Of a DNA stretch of 64,000 nucleotides, positions 43,176-52,707 are shown in pieces (position 1 is the stretch's first letter; every line of letters begins with the position of its first letter). The position numbers and the translations under genes were made by a program. Under the pieces are notes generated by a model, which made no database searches, had not been told where the DNA came from, and was given only the letters and a program-made list of their open reading frames with translations. The DNA comes from Psychrobacter ciconiae (lineage in GTDB: Bacteria > Pseudomonadota > Gammaproteobacteria > Pseudomonadales > Moraxellaceae): the NCBI RefSeq assembly GCF_904846055.1, contig NZ_CAJGYV010000001.1, positions 806,001 to 870,000 of the forward strand, read 5' to 3'.

Positions 43176-43933
43176 GCTGATGGCTCAATTTTTGGCTGCT
43201 CAATTTGCGCCCAAATTTCGCTAAAAATTTGCTTTAATTCCGACAGCATCTCATGGCTTAGCGGCGTTGAAAAATGCCGAACGCCATGAACGGGAATGCC
43301 GCTCACGTCGGTTTTGACATAAAAGTCCATAAGTTTGGTGGCTGAGCTGTCTTTAGTGACCCGAATCGGCAGTTGTCTTGATTGCATTTCGCTTCGAGAC
43401 TTTCGCGGGGTTTGGTAGCGTTTGATAAATTCATCAAAGGTTCGCCAACCGATACAAACAATGTGCTTGGGCGCAATTTGCTCAATTGGCAATTGCGTTA
43501 ATTCTTGATGCTCAAGCTGCATGGCTTTGGGCAGTTTTTTCAGTTGCGCTTTCACTACGCGCTCATTAGGACTGGCAAAGTAAGATAGCAAACTGGTCTC
43601 GGCGCAGCGCTCAAGCTTTGCCGCATCGCCAAGGCACGCCACATCAATCACGCGGCGGGCGAAGCGGTTGCCATGAGCGGCGTCCTCAATAAACTTGCAA
43701 GGCAGCCGTTTAAAATCAACCAATTTGGTATTATTTTGCCGAGCAGTTAAATCGTGCCAATAGCGATGACCGGGGTTGATACCGATAAATAAAATATCAG
43801 GACGATTAAGCTTGCCAGTGATAAAGTGACCGGCAAAAAATAGCGGATTGTCGTCTAAATACGGGTTGGCGCGGGTTAAAAAGTCATTAATCTGCTGCTG
43901 TTTTTTAGCAAAATAATCATCAAGGTCGGTCAT
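43172..43933 (-). CDS. uracil-DNA glycosylase-like fold protein
   Basis: 253 residues from ATG 43933. Two features recall the UDG superfamily: a strand-loop GINPG (residues 51-55, ILFIGINPGHRYW), where UDGs place the water-activating loop, and a late IPVHGVRHFSTPLS with His and Ser, like the DNA-intercalating HPS-type loop. A central HIVCIGWRTFDEF strand also fits. A repair or base-excision function is inferred; some members of the superfamily have other roles. The upstream in-frame codon at 44014 gives a basic non-conserved extension. It overlaps the HAD gene's stop tail to tail by 4 bases. Confidence 0.65.
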   Translation of the reverse strand: MTDLDDYFAKKQQQINDFLTRANPYLDDNPLFFAGHFITGKLNRPDILFIGINPGHRYWHDLTARQNNTKLVDFKRLPCKFIEDAAHGNRFARRVIDVACLGDAAKLERCAETSLLSYFASPNERVVKAQLKKLPKAMQLEHQELTQLPIEQIAPKHIVCIGWRTFDEFIKRYQTPRKSRSEMQSRQLPIRVTKDSSATKLMDFYVKTDVSGIPVHGVRHFSTPLSHEMLSELKQIFSEIWAQIEQPKIEPSA

Positions 43934-43997
43934 AAAAGCCCTTTTTTTATAATTTAAAATGATAGTAGCGTAGTTTTGGCATTTTTTTAACGGCAAT

Positions 43998-44030
43998 AAA
44001 AAAACCTTTACCAATCAGTAAAGGTTTTTT
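43998..44030. terminator. bidirectional terminator between abgT-like gene and UDG-like gene
   Basis: Stem AAAAAACCTTTAC / GTAAAGGTTTTTT, 13 bp, 6-base loop. On the minus strand it terminates the AbgT-family gene, lying 35 bases after its stop. Confidence 0.85.
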
Positions 44031-44064
44031 GCAAAGTTTTTAATGGTAATTTTTAAGCTGGCAA

Positions 44065-45684
44065 CTATCGCGCGGGATAAAACGTCTCCGCGCCAGGACC
44101 TACCGGAAGCCCAAGAACAAACACCCAAATGCAAAACAGCGTCACCCAACCGAATAAAAAGATCATCGAGTACGGCAGCATCATCGCCATCAACGTTCCG
44201 ACACCTGTTCCGCGCTTATAACGGATTGCCACCGCCATAATCAGCCCAAAGTAGCTCATCATTGGGGTGATAATATTGGTCGTTGAGTCGCCAATTCGGT
44301 ACGCCGCCTGAATCATTTCCGGCGCGTAGCCGGTCAGCATGAGCATGGGCACAAAAATCGGCGCGGTTACCGCCCACTGCGCCGACGCTGATCCCAGCAT
44401 TAAGTTGACCATGGCGCAAATCAAAATAAAACCGATCAGCAACAAAGGTCCTGATAGTCCGATGTCGTTAAGAAATGTCGCGCCAGATACCGCCATCACT
44501 GAGCCTAAATTTGACCAGTTAAAAAACGCGGTAAATTGGGCAGCAAAAAATACCAAAACGATATAAATACTTAACGAGCTCATGGCGTGGCTCATGGCAT
44601 CGACCACATCTTGATTGCTGGTGATGCTCTTGGTGATTTTGCCATAAATGTAACCGGGGACAGCAAAAAACACAAAGATAAATACCACGATACCATGCAA
44701 AAATGGCGACCCTGAAACCAATCCCGTTTCGGCATTTCGCAATATCCCATCGGCAGGGACAATCGTCCAAGCCAGCAATAAGCAAAATATAACCATGCTG
44801 ACGCCCGCCCAAATCAGCCCTTTTTTCTCAAGCGCGCTTACCGGCTCGATTTTGTTGTCAAGGACGCTTGGGTCGTCGGCTTCTTTTGGGTTGTATTCTC
44901 CCAAGCTTGGCTCAACGATTTTTTCGGTGACAAAATAGCCAAGACCACTGATCAAAAAGGTGCTTACCATCATAAAGTACCAGTTGGCTTCTGCGCCAAC
45001 CGTATAAGTTGGGTCGATAATCCGCGCCGCCTCTTGGGTAATCCCCGACAATAAAGGGTCGACCGTTCCAAGCAAAAGGTTGGCACTATAACCACCCGAC
45101 ACGCCAGCAAAGGCTGCCGCAAGCCCTGCTAACGGATGACGACCTAACGAGTGAAAAATCACAGCCGCTAAGGGAATGAGCACCACATAACCTAGCTCTG
45201 CTGCGGTATTAGACATGATTCCAGCAAAAACAACGGTAAAGGTGACCATTTTTCGCGGGGCATTTAGCACCAGACCACGAAGCGCGGCGGAAATTAGCCC
45301 TGAGCGCTCGGCAATGCCAACACCTAACAGCGCCACCAACACCGTTCCTAACGGTACAAATCCGGTAAAGTTGGTCACCAAGTTTTCAACGATTTTGGCA
45401 AGACCATCACCGTTTAATAAGTTGACCACATAAATGATGCCGTCCTCACTTCGACCTGCTGTGCCCTCAGGTCTTGGGTCAGTGACGCTCACGCCAAAAT
45501 AAGCAAATACGGCGGATAATACTAAAAGCAACACCGACATCCAAACAAATAAAATCACCGGATGTGGTAGCAAGTTGCCAAGCCATTCAACGCTTTTTAA
45601 AAAGCGCTGCATCCGCGAGCTTTGCGCGGCATTTTCAAAATCGTTGGGCGGCGGCGTGCTATCTGGTAATGAACTTCCCTGCAT
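44065..45684 (-). CDS. AbgT family transporter
   Basis: 539 residues, about 12 membrane segments. AbgT family: E. coli AbgT imports p-aminobenzoyl-glutamate, while MtrF/YdaH-type members export sulfonamides and p-aminobenzoate. Signature blocks are VPLGTVLVALLGVGIAERSGLI, the hairpin SANLLLGTVDPLLSGITQEAA, and NLMLGSASAQWAVTAPIFVPMLMLTGYAPE. The start follows AGGGACAG. There are no abgAB hydrolase genes nearby, so import of folate catabolites for use is not supported by context; either direction is possible. Confidence 0.92.
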   Translation of the reverse strand: MQGSSLPDSTPPPNDFENAAQSSRMQRFLKSVEWLGNLLPHPVILFVWMSVLLLVLSAVFAYFGVSVTDPRPEGTAGRSEDGIIYVVNLLNGDGLAKIVENLVTNFTGFVPLGTVLVALLGVGIAERSGLISAALRGLVLNAPRKMVTFTVVFAGIMSNTAAELGYVVLIPLAAVIFHSLGRHPLAGLAAAFAGVSGGYSANLLLGTVDPLLSGITQEAARIIDPTYTVGAEANWYFMMVSTFLISGLGYFVTEKIVEPSLGEYNPKEADDPSVLDNKIEPVSALEKKGLIWAGVSMVIFCLLLAWTIVPADGILRNAETGLVSGSPFLHGIVVFIFVFFAVPGYIYGKITKSITSNQDVVDAMSHAMSSLSIYIVLVFFAAQFTAFFNWSNLGSVMAVSGATFLNDIGLSGPLLLIGFILICAMVNLMLGSASAQWAVTAPIFVPMLMLTGYAPEMIQAAYRIGDSTTNIITPMMSYFGLIMAVAIRYKRGTGVGTLMAMMLPYSMIFLFGWVTLFCIWVFVLGLPVGPGAETFYPAR

Positions 45685-45987
45685 AACTGTCCCTAATATG
45701 TTTTAGATGGTCGCAAAAGTGGTGCAATTGGCTTGACTGCTGTTGACCACTTGGGTTAAAAACCAAAATTTAAGCATATTTTGGCAAGCAAAACAAACTT
45801 TTTTATAACATATTAGAAACTTTTGGGAATATATTTTCGAGAATAAAATTATTTTTAATAAATAAATGCTAAGTTAAAAACCGAAACTTAATCATTATTA
45901 AGCTAAGCCAGTGTGACAACAATTATCATAGCATGGTTAGGAAATACTTTTTTGTCGTTGGCAGACGGCTGGCTTTATGGTGGATTA

Positions 45988-46019
45988 CTTTTGCTTTTAC
46001 TCTTTTGCTTTTACTCTTT
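45988..46019 (+). repeat. tandem 14-bp repeat
   Basis: Two copies of CTTTTGCTTTTACT (45988-46001 and 46002-46015) plus a partial third. It lies just upstream of the candidate -35 box of the lipoprotein gene. Confidence 0.75.
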
Positions 46020-46023
46020 AGTT

Positions 46024-46053
46024 TTCGACTTGTCAGAACCATAACCGTATAAT
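46024..46053 (+). promoter_or_regulatory. candidate promoter of the polyamine-binding lipoprotein gene
   Basis: TATAAT at 46048-46053 is a perfect -10. The best-spaced -35 is the weak TTCGAC (46024-46029, 18 bp); a better TTGTCA (46030-46035) is too close at 12 bp. A weak -35 suggests activator dependence. Confidence 0.45.
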
Positions 46054-46115
46054 GAATCTTGCGATCGCGGGGCTACCCCCTGTTTTTTCTGTTTGTCTTT
46101 TTGAGGAGTGCCATT

Positions 46116-47228
46116 TTGCAGTCATTAACTTTTTTTCACCCTGTTATGAAAACGTTGCCAAAAATTATGGCTTGTACGGCGCTGGCGGTTGCCGTCACAG
46201 GTTGTAATAAGGCGGACAATTCAGCGGCAAATACTGCCAGTAGTACGGGTGAGACGCTCAATTTGTACAACTGGTCGGAGTATATGCCGCAAGAAATTTT
46301 GGACGGCTTTGAAAAAGAAACCGGCATCAAGGTCAATTACACCACCTTTGACTCAAATGAAGCGATGTACGCCAAGCTCAAACTGCTCGACACCTCAAGC
46401 CAGTATGATTTGGCTGTGCCCTCGACCTATTATGTCGAAAAAATGGCAAACGAAGGGCTATTGCAAGAGCTGGATAAATCCAAGCTGAACAATTTTAAAA
46501 ACTTGGACACCTCATTTACCAATACCAAAGTTGACCCTGATAATAAATACTCCATTCCCTATATGTGGGGCAGCACGGGGCTTGCCATCAACGGCGATGC
46601 GATTGACCCAAAAACCGTCAACAGTTGGAACGACCTTTGGCGACCGGACTATAAAGGTCAGGTGATGCTGATGAATGATATGCGCGAGGTGTTTGGGATG
46701 GCGCTATTGACCCTTGGGCATTCAGGAAATAGCCGCAATCCTGAAGAAATCAAAGCCGCTTATGAAAAGCTGACCACCTTAATGCCGAACGTGAAAACCT
46801 TTAATTCGGACGCCTCAAGAATGCCATATATCGAGGGCGAAACCAATATCGGCATGACTTGGAACGGTGAGGCGGTCATGGCAAACAATGAGGGCTTAAC
46901 GAGCCTTGTTTATAAATATCCAAGCGAGGGCGCACTACTTTGGATGGATAACTTTGTCATCCCAAAAAACGCTAAAAACGTTGATGCCGCGCACAAGTTT
47001 ATCGATTATTTATTGCAACCTGAAAATGCTAAAATCGTGAGCGAAGAGATTGGTTACGCCTCGCCGAATATTGAGGCGCGAAAACTGATGGATGATAGCG
47101 TCCGCAATAATCCGACCATTTATCCAAGTAAAGACATTTTAGCCAAAGCGGAGTTTCAAGAAGACGTTGGCGATGATGCTCTGCAGCTATATCAGCAATA
47201 TTGGGATAAACTTAAAGCCAACCGTTAA
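46116..47228 (+). CDS. polyamine ABC transporter substrate-binding lipoprotein (PotD/PotF family)
   Basis: 370 residues from TTG 46116. Family blocks are LNLYNWSEYMPQEILDGFEKETGIKVNYTTFDSNE at the N-terminus and WNGEAVMANN, with DNFVIPKNAKN later; the acidic and aromatic residues of the polyamine site (Trp, Tyr, Asp) are present in these. A lipobox V-T-G-C30 indicates a lipoprotein at the inner or outer membrane. The TTG has AGGAG seven bases upstream; the alternative ATG at 46146 would give a shorter, more typical signal but no ribosome site. No ATPase or permease genes are near, so it must work with a distant PotABC-type system. Confidence 0.88.
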   Translation: MQSLTFFHPVMKTLPKIMACTALAVAVTGCNKADNSAANTASSTGETLNLYNWSEYMPQEILDGFEKETGIKVNYTTFDSNEAMYAKLKLLDTSSQYDLAVPSTYYVEKMANEGLLQELDKSKLNNFKNLDTSFTNTKVDPDNKYSIPYMWGSTGLAINGDAIDPKTVNSWNDLWRPDYKGQVMLMNDMREVFGMALLTLGHSGNSRNPEEIKAAYEKLTTLMPNVKTFNSDASRMPYIEGETNIGMTWNGEAVMANNEGLTSLVYKYPSEGALLWMDNFVIPKNAKNVDAAHKFIDYLLQPENAKIVSEEIGYASPNIEARKLMDDSVRNNPTIYPSKDILAKAEFQEDVGDDALQLYQQYWDKLKANR

Positions 47229-47253
47229 TATTTGAAATTTACTGCTGCTGTAA

Positions 47254-47290
47254 ACCTAAAAACCCTGCCTATTAAGCAGGGTTTTTAGGT
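47254..47290. terminator. strong bidirectional terminator
   Basis: Perfect 15-bp stem ACCTAAAAACCCTGC / GCAGGGTTTTTAGGT with a 7-base loop between convergent genes. Confidence 0.88.
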
Positions 47291-47318
47291 CTAATCGAGA
47301 CAACTTTGACAGCCGCTC

Positions 47319-48296
47319 TTATTTTGACTTTTCATCAATTAATCCTTTTAAGCTGTCGTTTTTGCCTTTATCTTTTTCGTCCGACTTTTTATTATCAGCC
47401 TTATTGTCGCTTGGCGGCTTTGGCGCGGCAACCGCAGGCGGTTTTTTGGTGTCATCAACGCGGTTATCCGCACTATTAACCGCCTCTTCAGCTATCTTGC
47501 GCTCCTCATTGACCGACAGCGTGTCCGATTGATTTTTGGATTGTTTGATGCTGTCTTGCTCAGATGTCGTCGCTGGCGCTTCTTTTTTAGGAGCAGGCTT
47601 GGGCTGTGGTCTTGGTCGCACCGGAACTTCACGTTTGGTCGGCTGCAGCTTTACGGTTCGCGTTCGCTTGGAGCTTAAGTCTTTAATCGGCTGAGGGCGC
47701 TCATAGTTGTCGATAATATTGACATAACGATTGATTTCTTCAGGAATCACGCGAACGTTCGCCGGAAGTCCAAAATCAACCAATTTTGCCGCGCCCATCG
47801 CCTCTTGCGGGCTTCCCATCAAGCCATAAACGAGCATATAGCGCAGCTGGTTGTCCTCGTCGCGGTAGCGAAAATAAGAAAACTTATCACGGTCATCACG
47901 ACCTTCTAAGTAGCTAACGACCACATCATTTTCAGCGACGTTCATTACCTGAACCGTCCATTTACCTTTATTGGCAAGCAAATAGCTTTTGTCTTTAAAC
48001 TCATCAGGATAGTTGCGCAAATCGCGAACGGTATCTTCAAAACTGATGGGCTGAACGTCCGAATCAAGCTCATGCAAAGGCTCAACGCGGGTCGGCTGAG
48101 TCAACTCTGTCTCAAGCGGCGGCGCGGTTGCCGCTAAAGGCGCATTTTCAATTTTGGTCTTCACTTTTGGGGTTTGGTTAACCATCCAAACCAAAGCGGT
48201 GACGACCCCAAGAATGATGGTCATCATCAGCCAAATCAAAGCTTGGCGACGGTATGACTTACGATCTTGGCGCGTCTCCTGTGATGATGCGACCAT
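47319..48296 (-). CDS. SPOR-like envelope protein downstream of aroB (DamX position)
   Basis: 325 residues. One membrane segment at about residues 19-39 (LIWLMMTIILGVVTALVWMV), then a linker and a ~75-residue domain (about 110-185: GKWTVQVMNVAENDVV ... SYFRYRDEDNQLRYMLVYGLM) that fits a SPOR-like strand-helix-strand pattern. The last ~140 residues are low-complexity, Lys/Pro/Asp-rich. Its place after aroK-aroB is that of damX in enterics, a septal SPOR protein binding denuded peptidoglycan. The domain order differs (SPOR-like domain internal, disordered tail last), so the equivalence is inferred. Confidence 0.68.
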   Translation of the reverse strand: MVASSQETRQDRKSYRRQALIWLMMTIILGVVTALVWMVNQTPKVKTKIENAPLAATAPPLETELTQPTRVEPLHELDSDVQPISFEDTVRDLRNYPDEFKDKSYLLANKGKWTVQVMNVAENDVVVSYLEGRDDRDKFSYFRYRDEDNQLRYMLVYGLMGSPQEAMGAAKLVDFGLPANVRVIPEEINRYVNIIDNYERPQPIKDLSSKRTRTVKLQPTKREVPVRPRPQPKPAPKKEAPATTSEQDSIKQSKNQSDTLSVNEERKIAEEAVNSADNRVDDTKKPPAVAAPKPPSDNKADNKKSDEKDKGKNDSLKGLIDEKSK

Positions 48297-48344
48297 GAAA
48301 ATATCCTTTCAAAATTAATAATAACTCAAGCTTGCCGCACAAAC

Positions 48345-49490
48345 TTAACTTGCTAGGTAAGCGTGTTCTGACAGCACTTGCAACAACAGCTCGTTGTCAA
48401 ACTCTTGTGTGACGACAGCCTCACCTAACGATTTTAACAAAATCAAGCGGATTTGTCCGTGTTTGACTTTTTTATCATGACCCATCAAATCAAGCGCGGT
48501 GTCAACTGAAATGGGCGGCGGGACAATGGGCAAATTTGCCAAAGTTAAGACGCGCTCCACTCGGGCAACGTCCTCAAGGCTTAGCCAGCCAAGTTTTTGT
48601 GACAGCTTTGCCGCTTGAACCATGCCAGCTGCAACCGCCTCACCATGAAGCCATGAGCCATAGCCTTCATGAGTTTCGATAACATGACCGAAGGTGTGAC
48701 CAAAGTTTAAAATCGCGCGGATGCCCGACTCGCGCTCATCATTTACCACGATATCCGCTTTATATTGACAACAGCGCTTAACCGCCTCGCCAAGCACTTC
48801 TAAATCAAGCGCCATCATGGCAGGCAGATTAGCTTCAAGCCAAGTCAAAAAATCAGCATCCATAATCAAGGCGTATTTAATGACTTCAGCAAGACCTGCC
48901 GACAGCTCACGCGGCGGCAAAGTGCTGAGCGTTGCCATATCAGCAAGCACCAATTGCGGCTGCCAAAACGCCCCAATCATGTTTTTGCCTTTGGGGTGAT
49001 TAATCCCTGTTTTGCCGCCAACGCTTGAATCCACTTGCGACAATAGCGTCGTTGGAATTTGGATAAAATCAACGCCGCGCATAAAACTTGCCGCCGCAAA
49101 TCCGGTCATATCACCGACCACGCCCCCACCGAGTGCAACTAAAGTCACATCGCGGTTAAAGTGGTGGTCCATCAGCACATCATAAATCTGATTGATGCTG
49201 TCTTGGTTTTTATACTGCTCACCATCTTTTAAAATACAGGTAGCAACCGCAAACTTTGTGGCAAGGATTTGCTCAAGTTCAGCCAAATACAGCGGCGCGA
49301 CCGTCTCGTTACTGACGATTAACACCTGCTGACCTTTGATAAAAGGCGCAAGATAGTCCGCGGTAATCTTTGGCGCGCCATCATCGCAAGAGCGCTTGGT
49401 AATCACGATCGGATAATCGTGGCTTTGGGTTTTTACCCACAAGCCATCATCAAAATGGTGCAGCTTTGGCATTGAGGTGGTAAGAGTCAT
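48345..49490 (-). CDS. aroB: 3-dehydroquinate synthase
   Basis: 381 residues. Second step of the shikimate pathway (DAHP to 3-dehydroquinate), NAD+ and metal dependent. Conserved blocks are [22 protein letters not shown] (NAD site), [30 protein letters not shown], and [12 protein letters not shown] with metal-binding His residues. It lies 63 bases after aroK and is followed at 48 bases by the SPOR-like gene. Confidence 0.97.
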   Translation of the reverse strand: MTLTTSMPKLHHFDDGLWVKTQSHDYPIVITKRSCDDGAPKITADYLAPFIKGQQVLIVSNETVAPLYLAELEQILATKFAVATCILKDGEQYKNQDSINQIYDVLMDHHFNRDVTLVALGGGVVGDMTGFAAASFMRGVDFIQIPTTLLSQVDSSVGGKTGINHPKGKNMIGAFWQPQLVLADMATLSTLPPRELSAGLAEVIKYALIMDADFLTWLEANLPAMMALDLEVLGEAVKRCCQYKADIVVNDERESGIRAILNFGHTFGHVIETHEGYGSWLHGEAVAAGMVQAAKLSQKLGWLSLEDVARVERVLTLANLPIVPPPISVDTALDLMGHDKKVKHGQIRLILLKSLGEAVVTQEFDNELLLQVLSEHAYLAS

Positions 49491-49553
49491 CCTCTACTCC
49501 TAAATATAATCGTCCGTAACCAGTAAATTGCTTATCAAAACTCAGTTGTATGG

Positions 49554-50144
49554 CTAATTTTCATCATCGCTCAATGGTATCTGAGCTGAAAGCTGAACCG
49601 CGCTTAAATCAAACTTTGCGCCAAATTTATCATGAAGCTGCTCAATGAGCTGCTGAACCATGTGACGCGGATAGGTGTGACCGGTCGGCAAAATAAGATG
49701 CGCCGTTTCGCGGTATAAGGGGTCGCGGCGCTGATATAAGTCTTGAAGTACCTGTCTTGGGTTGGGATGTTGTAAAAGTGGTCTTGATTTGTCTTTGGCA
49801 GTCCGAGAAAGCTGAACCTCAACAGGCGCATTTAAATAAACCACAATACCTCGATTGTGAAGCGCTTTCCGGTTATCGGCGTCCATCACTGCCCCGCCGC
49901 CCGTTGCCAGAACAATATTTGGACGCAAGGTCAGCTCATCAATGGCGCGGCGCTCACGGCTACGAAACCCAGCTTCACCTTCTTTGGCAAAAATCCAAGC
50001 AATATCAGCACCAGATTGGGCTTCAATAAACCAATCACTATCAACAAACTCGCGCCCAAGTTGTCGAGCAAGCAAGCGCCCTATCGTCGTTTTCCCTGCG
50101 CCCATGGGACCTACAATAAATATTGATGGCAACGATTCTACCAT
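49554..50144 (-). CDS. aroK: shikimate kinase
   Basis: 196 residues from ATG 50144. Phosphorylates shikimate with ATP. P-loop GPMGAGKTT at residues 12-20, shikimate-binding DSD (VDSDWFIEA), FRSRERRAI and the ATGGGAV block, lid RDPLYRETA. The in-frame ATG at 50180 would add 12 residues before the start where E. coli AroK begins; neither has a good ribosome site. aroK-aroB form a unit, but a terminator hairpin separates them from pilQ upstream. The C-terminal ~25 residues extend beyond the usual end. Confidence 0.95.
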   Translation of the reverse strand: MVESLPSIFIVGPMGAGKTTIGRLLARQLGREFVDSDWFIEAQSGADIAWIFAKEGEAGFRSRERRAIDELTLRPNIVLATGGGAVMDADNRKALHNRGIVVYLNAPVEVQLSRTAKDKSRPLLQHPNPRQVLQDLYQRRDPLYRETAHLILPTGHTYPRHMVQQLIEQLHDKFGAKFDLSAVQLSAQIPLSDDEN

Positions 50145-50235
50145 ATCAACCAACTTAAATATAAATGAGCTATGATACATCGTCAGTGATATTCTGGCTA
50201 GTAAGGAAGTTTAATATTCATAAAATTTAACCATA

Positions 50236-50266
50236 AAAAAAAGCAAGCGTGACGCCTGCTTTTTTT
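50236..50266 (-). terminator. intrinsic terminator between pilQ and aroK
   Basis: Stem AAAAAAAGCAAGCG / CGCCTGCTTTTTTT with one mismatch and a TGA loop; T run on both strands. It lies 24 bases after pilQ and 92 before aroK. Confidence 0.75.
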
Positions 50267-50289
50267 ACTCAAATATTAAATAAGACCCT

Positions 50290-52680
50290 TTAATCTAAGC
50301 GGCTAATACCGTCGTTAATTAGCTTTGGCGTGACAAAAATAAGCAGCTCTTGCTTATCAGTACTGCGCATATCACGGCGAAACGCTTTGCCGATATAAGG
50401 CAAATCACCTAAGAACGGTACTTTTTCTACGCCAGTTGAGTTACGGTTTTTAAAGACGCCGCCAAGAACAATGGTCTGACCATCTTCAACGATGACGTTG
50501 GTTGAGATTGAGTCTTCAGAAATCGCCACATCACCATTAATGATGGTCGGCGTGCCATTGGTGATGTTCAATTGCAGTCCAATTTTACCATCAGGAGTAA
50601 TATTGGGGGTGGCCTCAAGGCTCAGCGCCGCTTCTTTAAAGCTGGTTGCTGTCGCGCCACTTGCTGAGGCTTCTTGGTAAGGAATTTGGGTTCCTGAGGA
50701 TACTTTTGCCGTTTGCTTGTCTGCGGTTAGAATCTTCGGCGTTGAAATGACTTCCCCGCGGTTGTCCGCTTGCAAGGCGGACAATTCTAAATCAAGCATA
50801 AAGTCCGACATGCTTAAGAGTCCAAAGGCAATACGACCAGCCGGATTGTCAATACCAAGATCAACGTTTAAGTTGTCGGGTCGGCTGATGTCATATTTTG
50901 GGTAACTTACGGTTTGCCCATTAATGGTGGTGCTTTCAACGTCAAAGTTTTTTAAATCCCAAAGCGTTTGGTTGCTACCACCAACGAGTAAATTGCGATT
51001 GTTTGCCGCGCCATTTGATAGCAAGCCCCAACGAACACCAATCTCTTTACTAAAAGTATCGCTTGCGCTGACAATGCGCGCTTCAATCATGACTTGACGC
51101 ACAGGAATGTCAATTTTACTGATAAGTTTATGGATATTTTCGATGCTGGTGGCGACGTCTTTGACAATCAGGGTGTTGGTTCGCTCGTCAACCGTGACGG
51201 TTCCGCGATTGGACAGTAGCGTATTGTTGTCATCAATTGTGCTGTTGCTGCCACGATTCGTCGCGCCGCTACCTTGCGAAATCAAGTTTAACACGTCGGC
51301 GGCTTTGGCATAGCTTAAGCGAATATATTCGGTTCGAAGCGGCTCAAAAGCCTCTACCGCGCGCTGGGCTTCAAGCTCTTGCGCTTCTTGTTGGGCAAGC
51401 TCTGCCGCCGGCGCGACCAAAATGACGTTGCCATTTTCACGCTTGCCTAAGTTTTTACTTTTTAAGATGATATCTAGGGCTTGATCCCAAGGCACGTTTA
51501 TCAAGCGCAGTGTGATATTGCCGGCAACAGAGTCACTTGCTACGATATTCATACTGGTAAACTGGGCTAAAATATCAAGAACGCTTCTGATTTCAACGTC
51601 CTGAAACTCCATGGACAGCGCTTCTCCAGAATACACTTTTTCTTCAATAGTCGGCTCTCGTAACAGTTCTGGCTTGCTGATTCCAACCGTTAGCTGATTT
51701 CCTGATTGATAAGCTTGGTATTCATAATCACCGGTCATATTGATGGTAATGACGCCATTTTGACCTTGGTTTTTGGTGTCAATGCTTGAAACCAAACCAC
51801 TATTGATATTTAAGCGGCGCAGCAAGTTACGTGGTACAGTGCTGCCCGTCATACGAACCACAAGCTTATTGCCTTGACGTTGAACGTCAACAGGGATTGC
51901 TTCATTGGCAAGCGCAATATTAACGCTACCACCACCATCGCCGCCGGCCGTAAAATTCAGCGCGCTTAAGCCATCATAGCTGTACTGGCGACTGACTTGA
52001 CTGGACGCAAGCTTTGGGTCAAGAAGTGGGTTGACCCGAACCACCATAGTATCCGCTGGAACTTCCGTCTTTGTGACGACTTTTTTGTTGGTGACAATTG
52101 GTGCAACTTCAGTGCTGCTGGTCTCGACAATGGGCGTCACCACTGCGGCAGTCACAATGGGCGCATCATTGGTAACGATGATGTCCGTTTGGGCGACCGA
52201 AACGGGCGCTGCTTGGGGTCTGACAGCTCGGCGGATAACGGCGTTGTTTGGTCGATTTGGCTCAGTGATGGTCAGCAGCAGCTCATTACCGCTAACTGCA
52301 GTGGTATAACTGCCTTCTTTAGTTAAACCAACAATCAATCTCGTGGTGTCATCGTTATTTAAGGTTGTGATGTTATTCACAAGACCGGTATTGTAATCGG
52401 TTGAGCGACTGACGAGACCATTTTGCACCTTTTCAAAGTCCAACACCAAACGGCTTGGGTCTTTGAGTTGATAGGCTTTTGGCTGAACCGGCGTACCATT
52501 AAAGCTTAAGCGCAGTTGCGTCACCGCAGGGGCGGTTTGCGTGACCAAAATGTCGTTGATGCGTTCAGCAGCATGAGCATTTGACGTGATAGCGACCATG
52601 CTCATAGCAAGCACAGATACCGCAAAGGTTGAGGAGGCGTAGTTACTCATCAACATCCCTTTGTTATGGCTTACGGTCAT
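50290..52680 (-). CDS. pilQ: type IV pilus secretin PilQ
   Basis: 796 residues. Forms the outer-membrane channel for pilus extension. Signal peptide VSVLAMSMVAITSNAHA with cleavage near residue 37, two AMIN-type peptidoglycan-binding domains (about 45-130 and 215-330), an STN/N0 domain (ALSMEFQDVEIRSVLDILAQFTSMNI), an N1 domain and the secretin core with VEDGQTIVLGGVFKN near the end. ATG 52680 follows GAGGAAT; an alternative at 52647 is also possible. pilP lies 27 bases upstream. Confidence 0.96.
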   Translation of the reverse strand: MTVSHNKGMLMSNYASSTFAVSVLAMSMVAITSNAHAAERINDILVTQTAPAVTQLRLSFNGTPVQPKAYQLKDPSRLVLDFEKVQNGLVSRSTDYNTGLVNNITTLNNDDTTRLIVGLTKEGSYTTAVSGNELLLTITEPNRPNNAVIRRAVRPQAAPVSVAQTDIIVTNDAPIVTAAVVTPIVETSSTEVAPIVTNKKVVTKTEVPADTMVVRVNPLLDPKLASSQVSRQYSYDGLSALNFTAGGDGGGSVNIALANEAIPVDVQRQGNKLVVRMTGSTVPRNLLRRLNINSGLVSSIDTKNQGQNGVITINMTGDYEYQAYQSGNQLTVGISKPELLREPTIEEKVYSGEALSMEFQDVEIRSVLDILAQFTSMNIVASDSVAGNITLRLINVPWDQALDIILKSKNLGKRENGNVILVAPAAELAQQEAQELEAQRAVEAFEPLRTEYIRLSYAKAADVLNLISQGSGATNRGSNSTIDDNNTLLSNRGTVTVDERTNTLIVKDVATSIENIHKLISKIDIPVRQVMIEARIVSASDTFSKEIGVRWGLLSNGAANNRNLLVGGSNQTLWDLKNFDVESTTINGQTVSYPKYDISRPDNLNVDLGIDNPAGRIAFGLLSMSDFMLDLELSALQADNRGEVISTPKILTADKQTAKVSSGTQIPYQEASASGATATSFKEAALSLEATPNITPDGKIGLQLNITNGTPTIINGDVAISEDSISTNVIVEDGQTIVLGGVFKNRNSTGVEKVPFLGDLPYIGKAFRRDMRSTDKQELLIFVTPKLINDGISRLD

Positions 52681-52707
52681 TAGTTATTCCTCAAAAAATA
52701 TGCCAAG

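Larger units (their letters stand above)
45685..46115. other. divergent intergenic region between AbgT gene and polyamine-binding lipoprotein
   Basis: 431 bases, AT-rich. It holds a tandem 14-bp repeat (45988-46019), a candidate promoter (46024-46053) and a small GC-rich hairpin GGGG-CTA-CCCC (46069-46079) followed by T-rich sequence in the leader of the lipoprotein gene. Confidence 0.7.

Noticed and set aside
46061..46068. GCGATCGC octamer (identical to the cyanobacterial HIP1 word)
   Set aside because: Single intergenic occurrence noticed in the window; a chance palindrome in a non-cyanobacterial genome.
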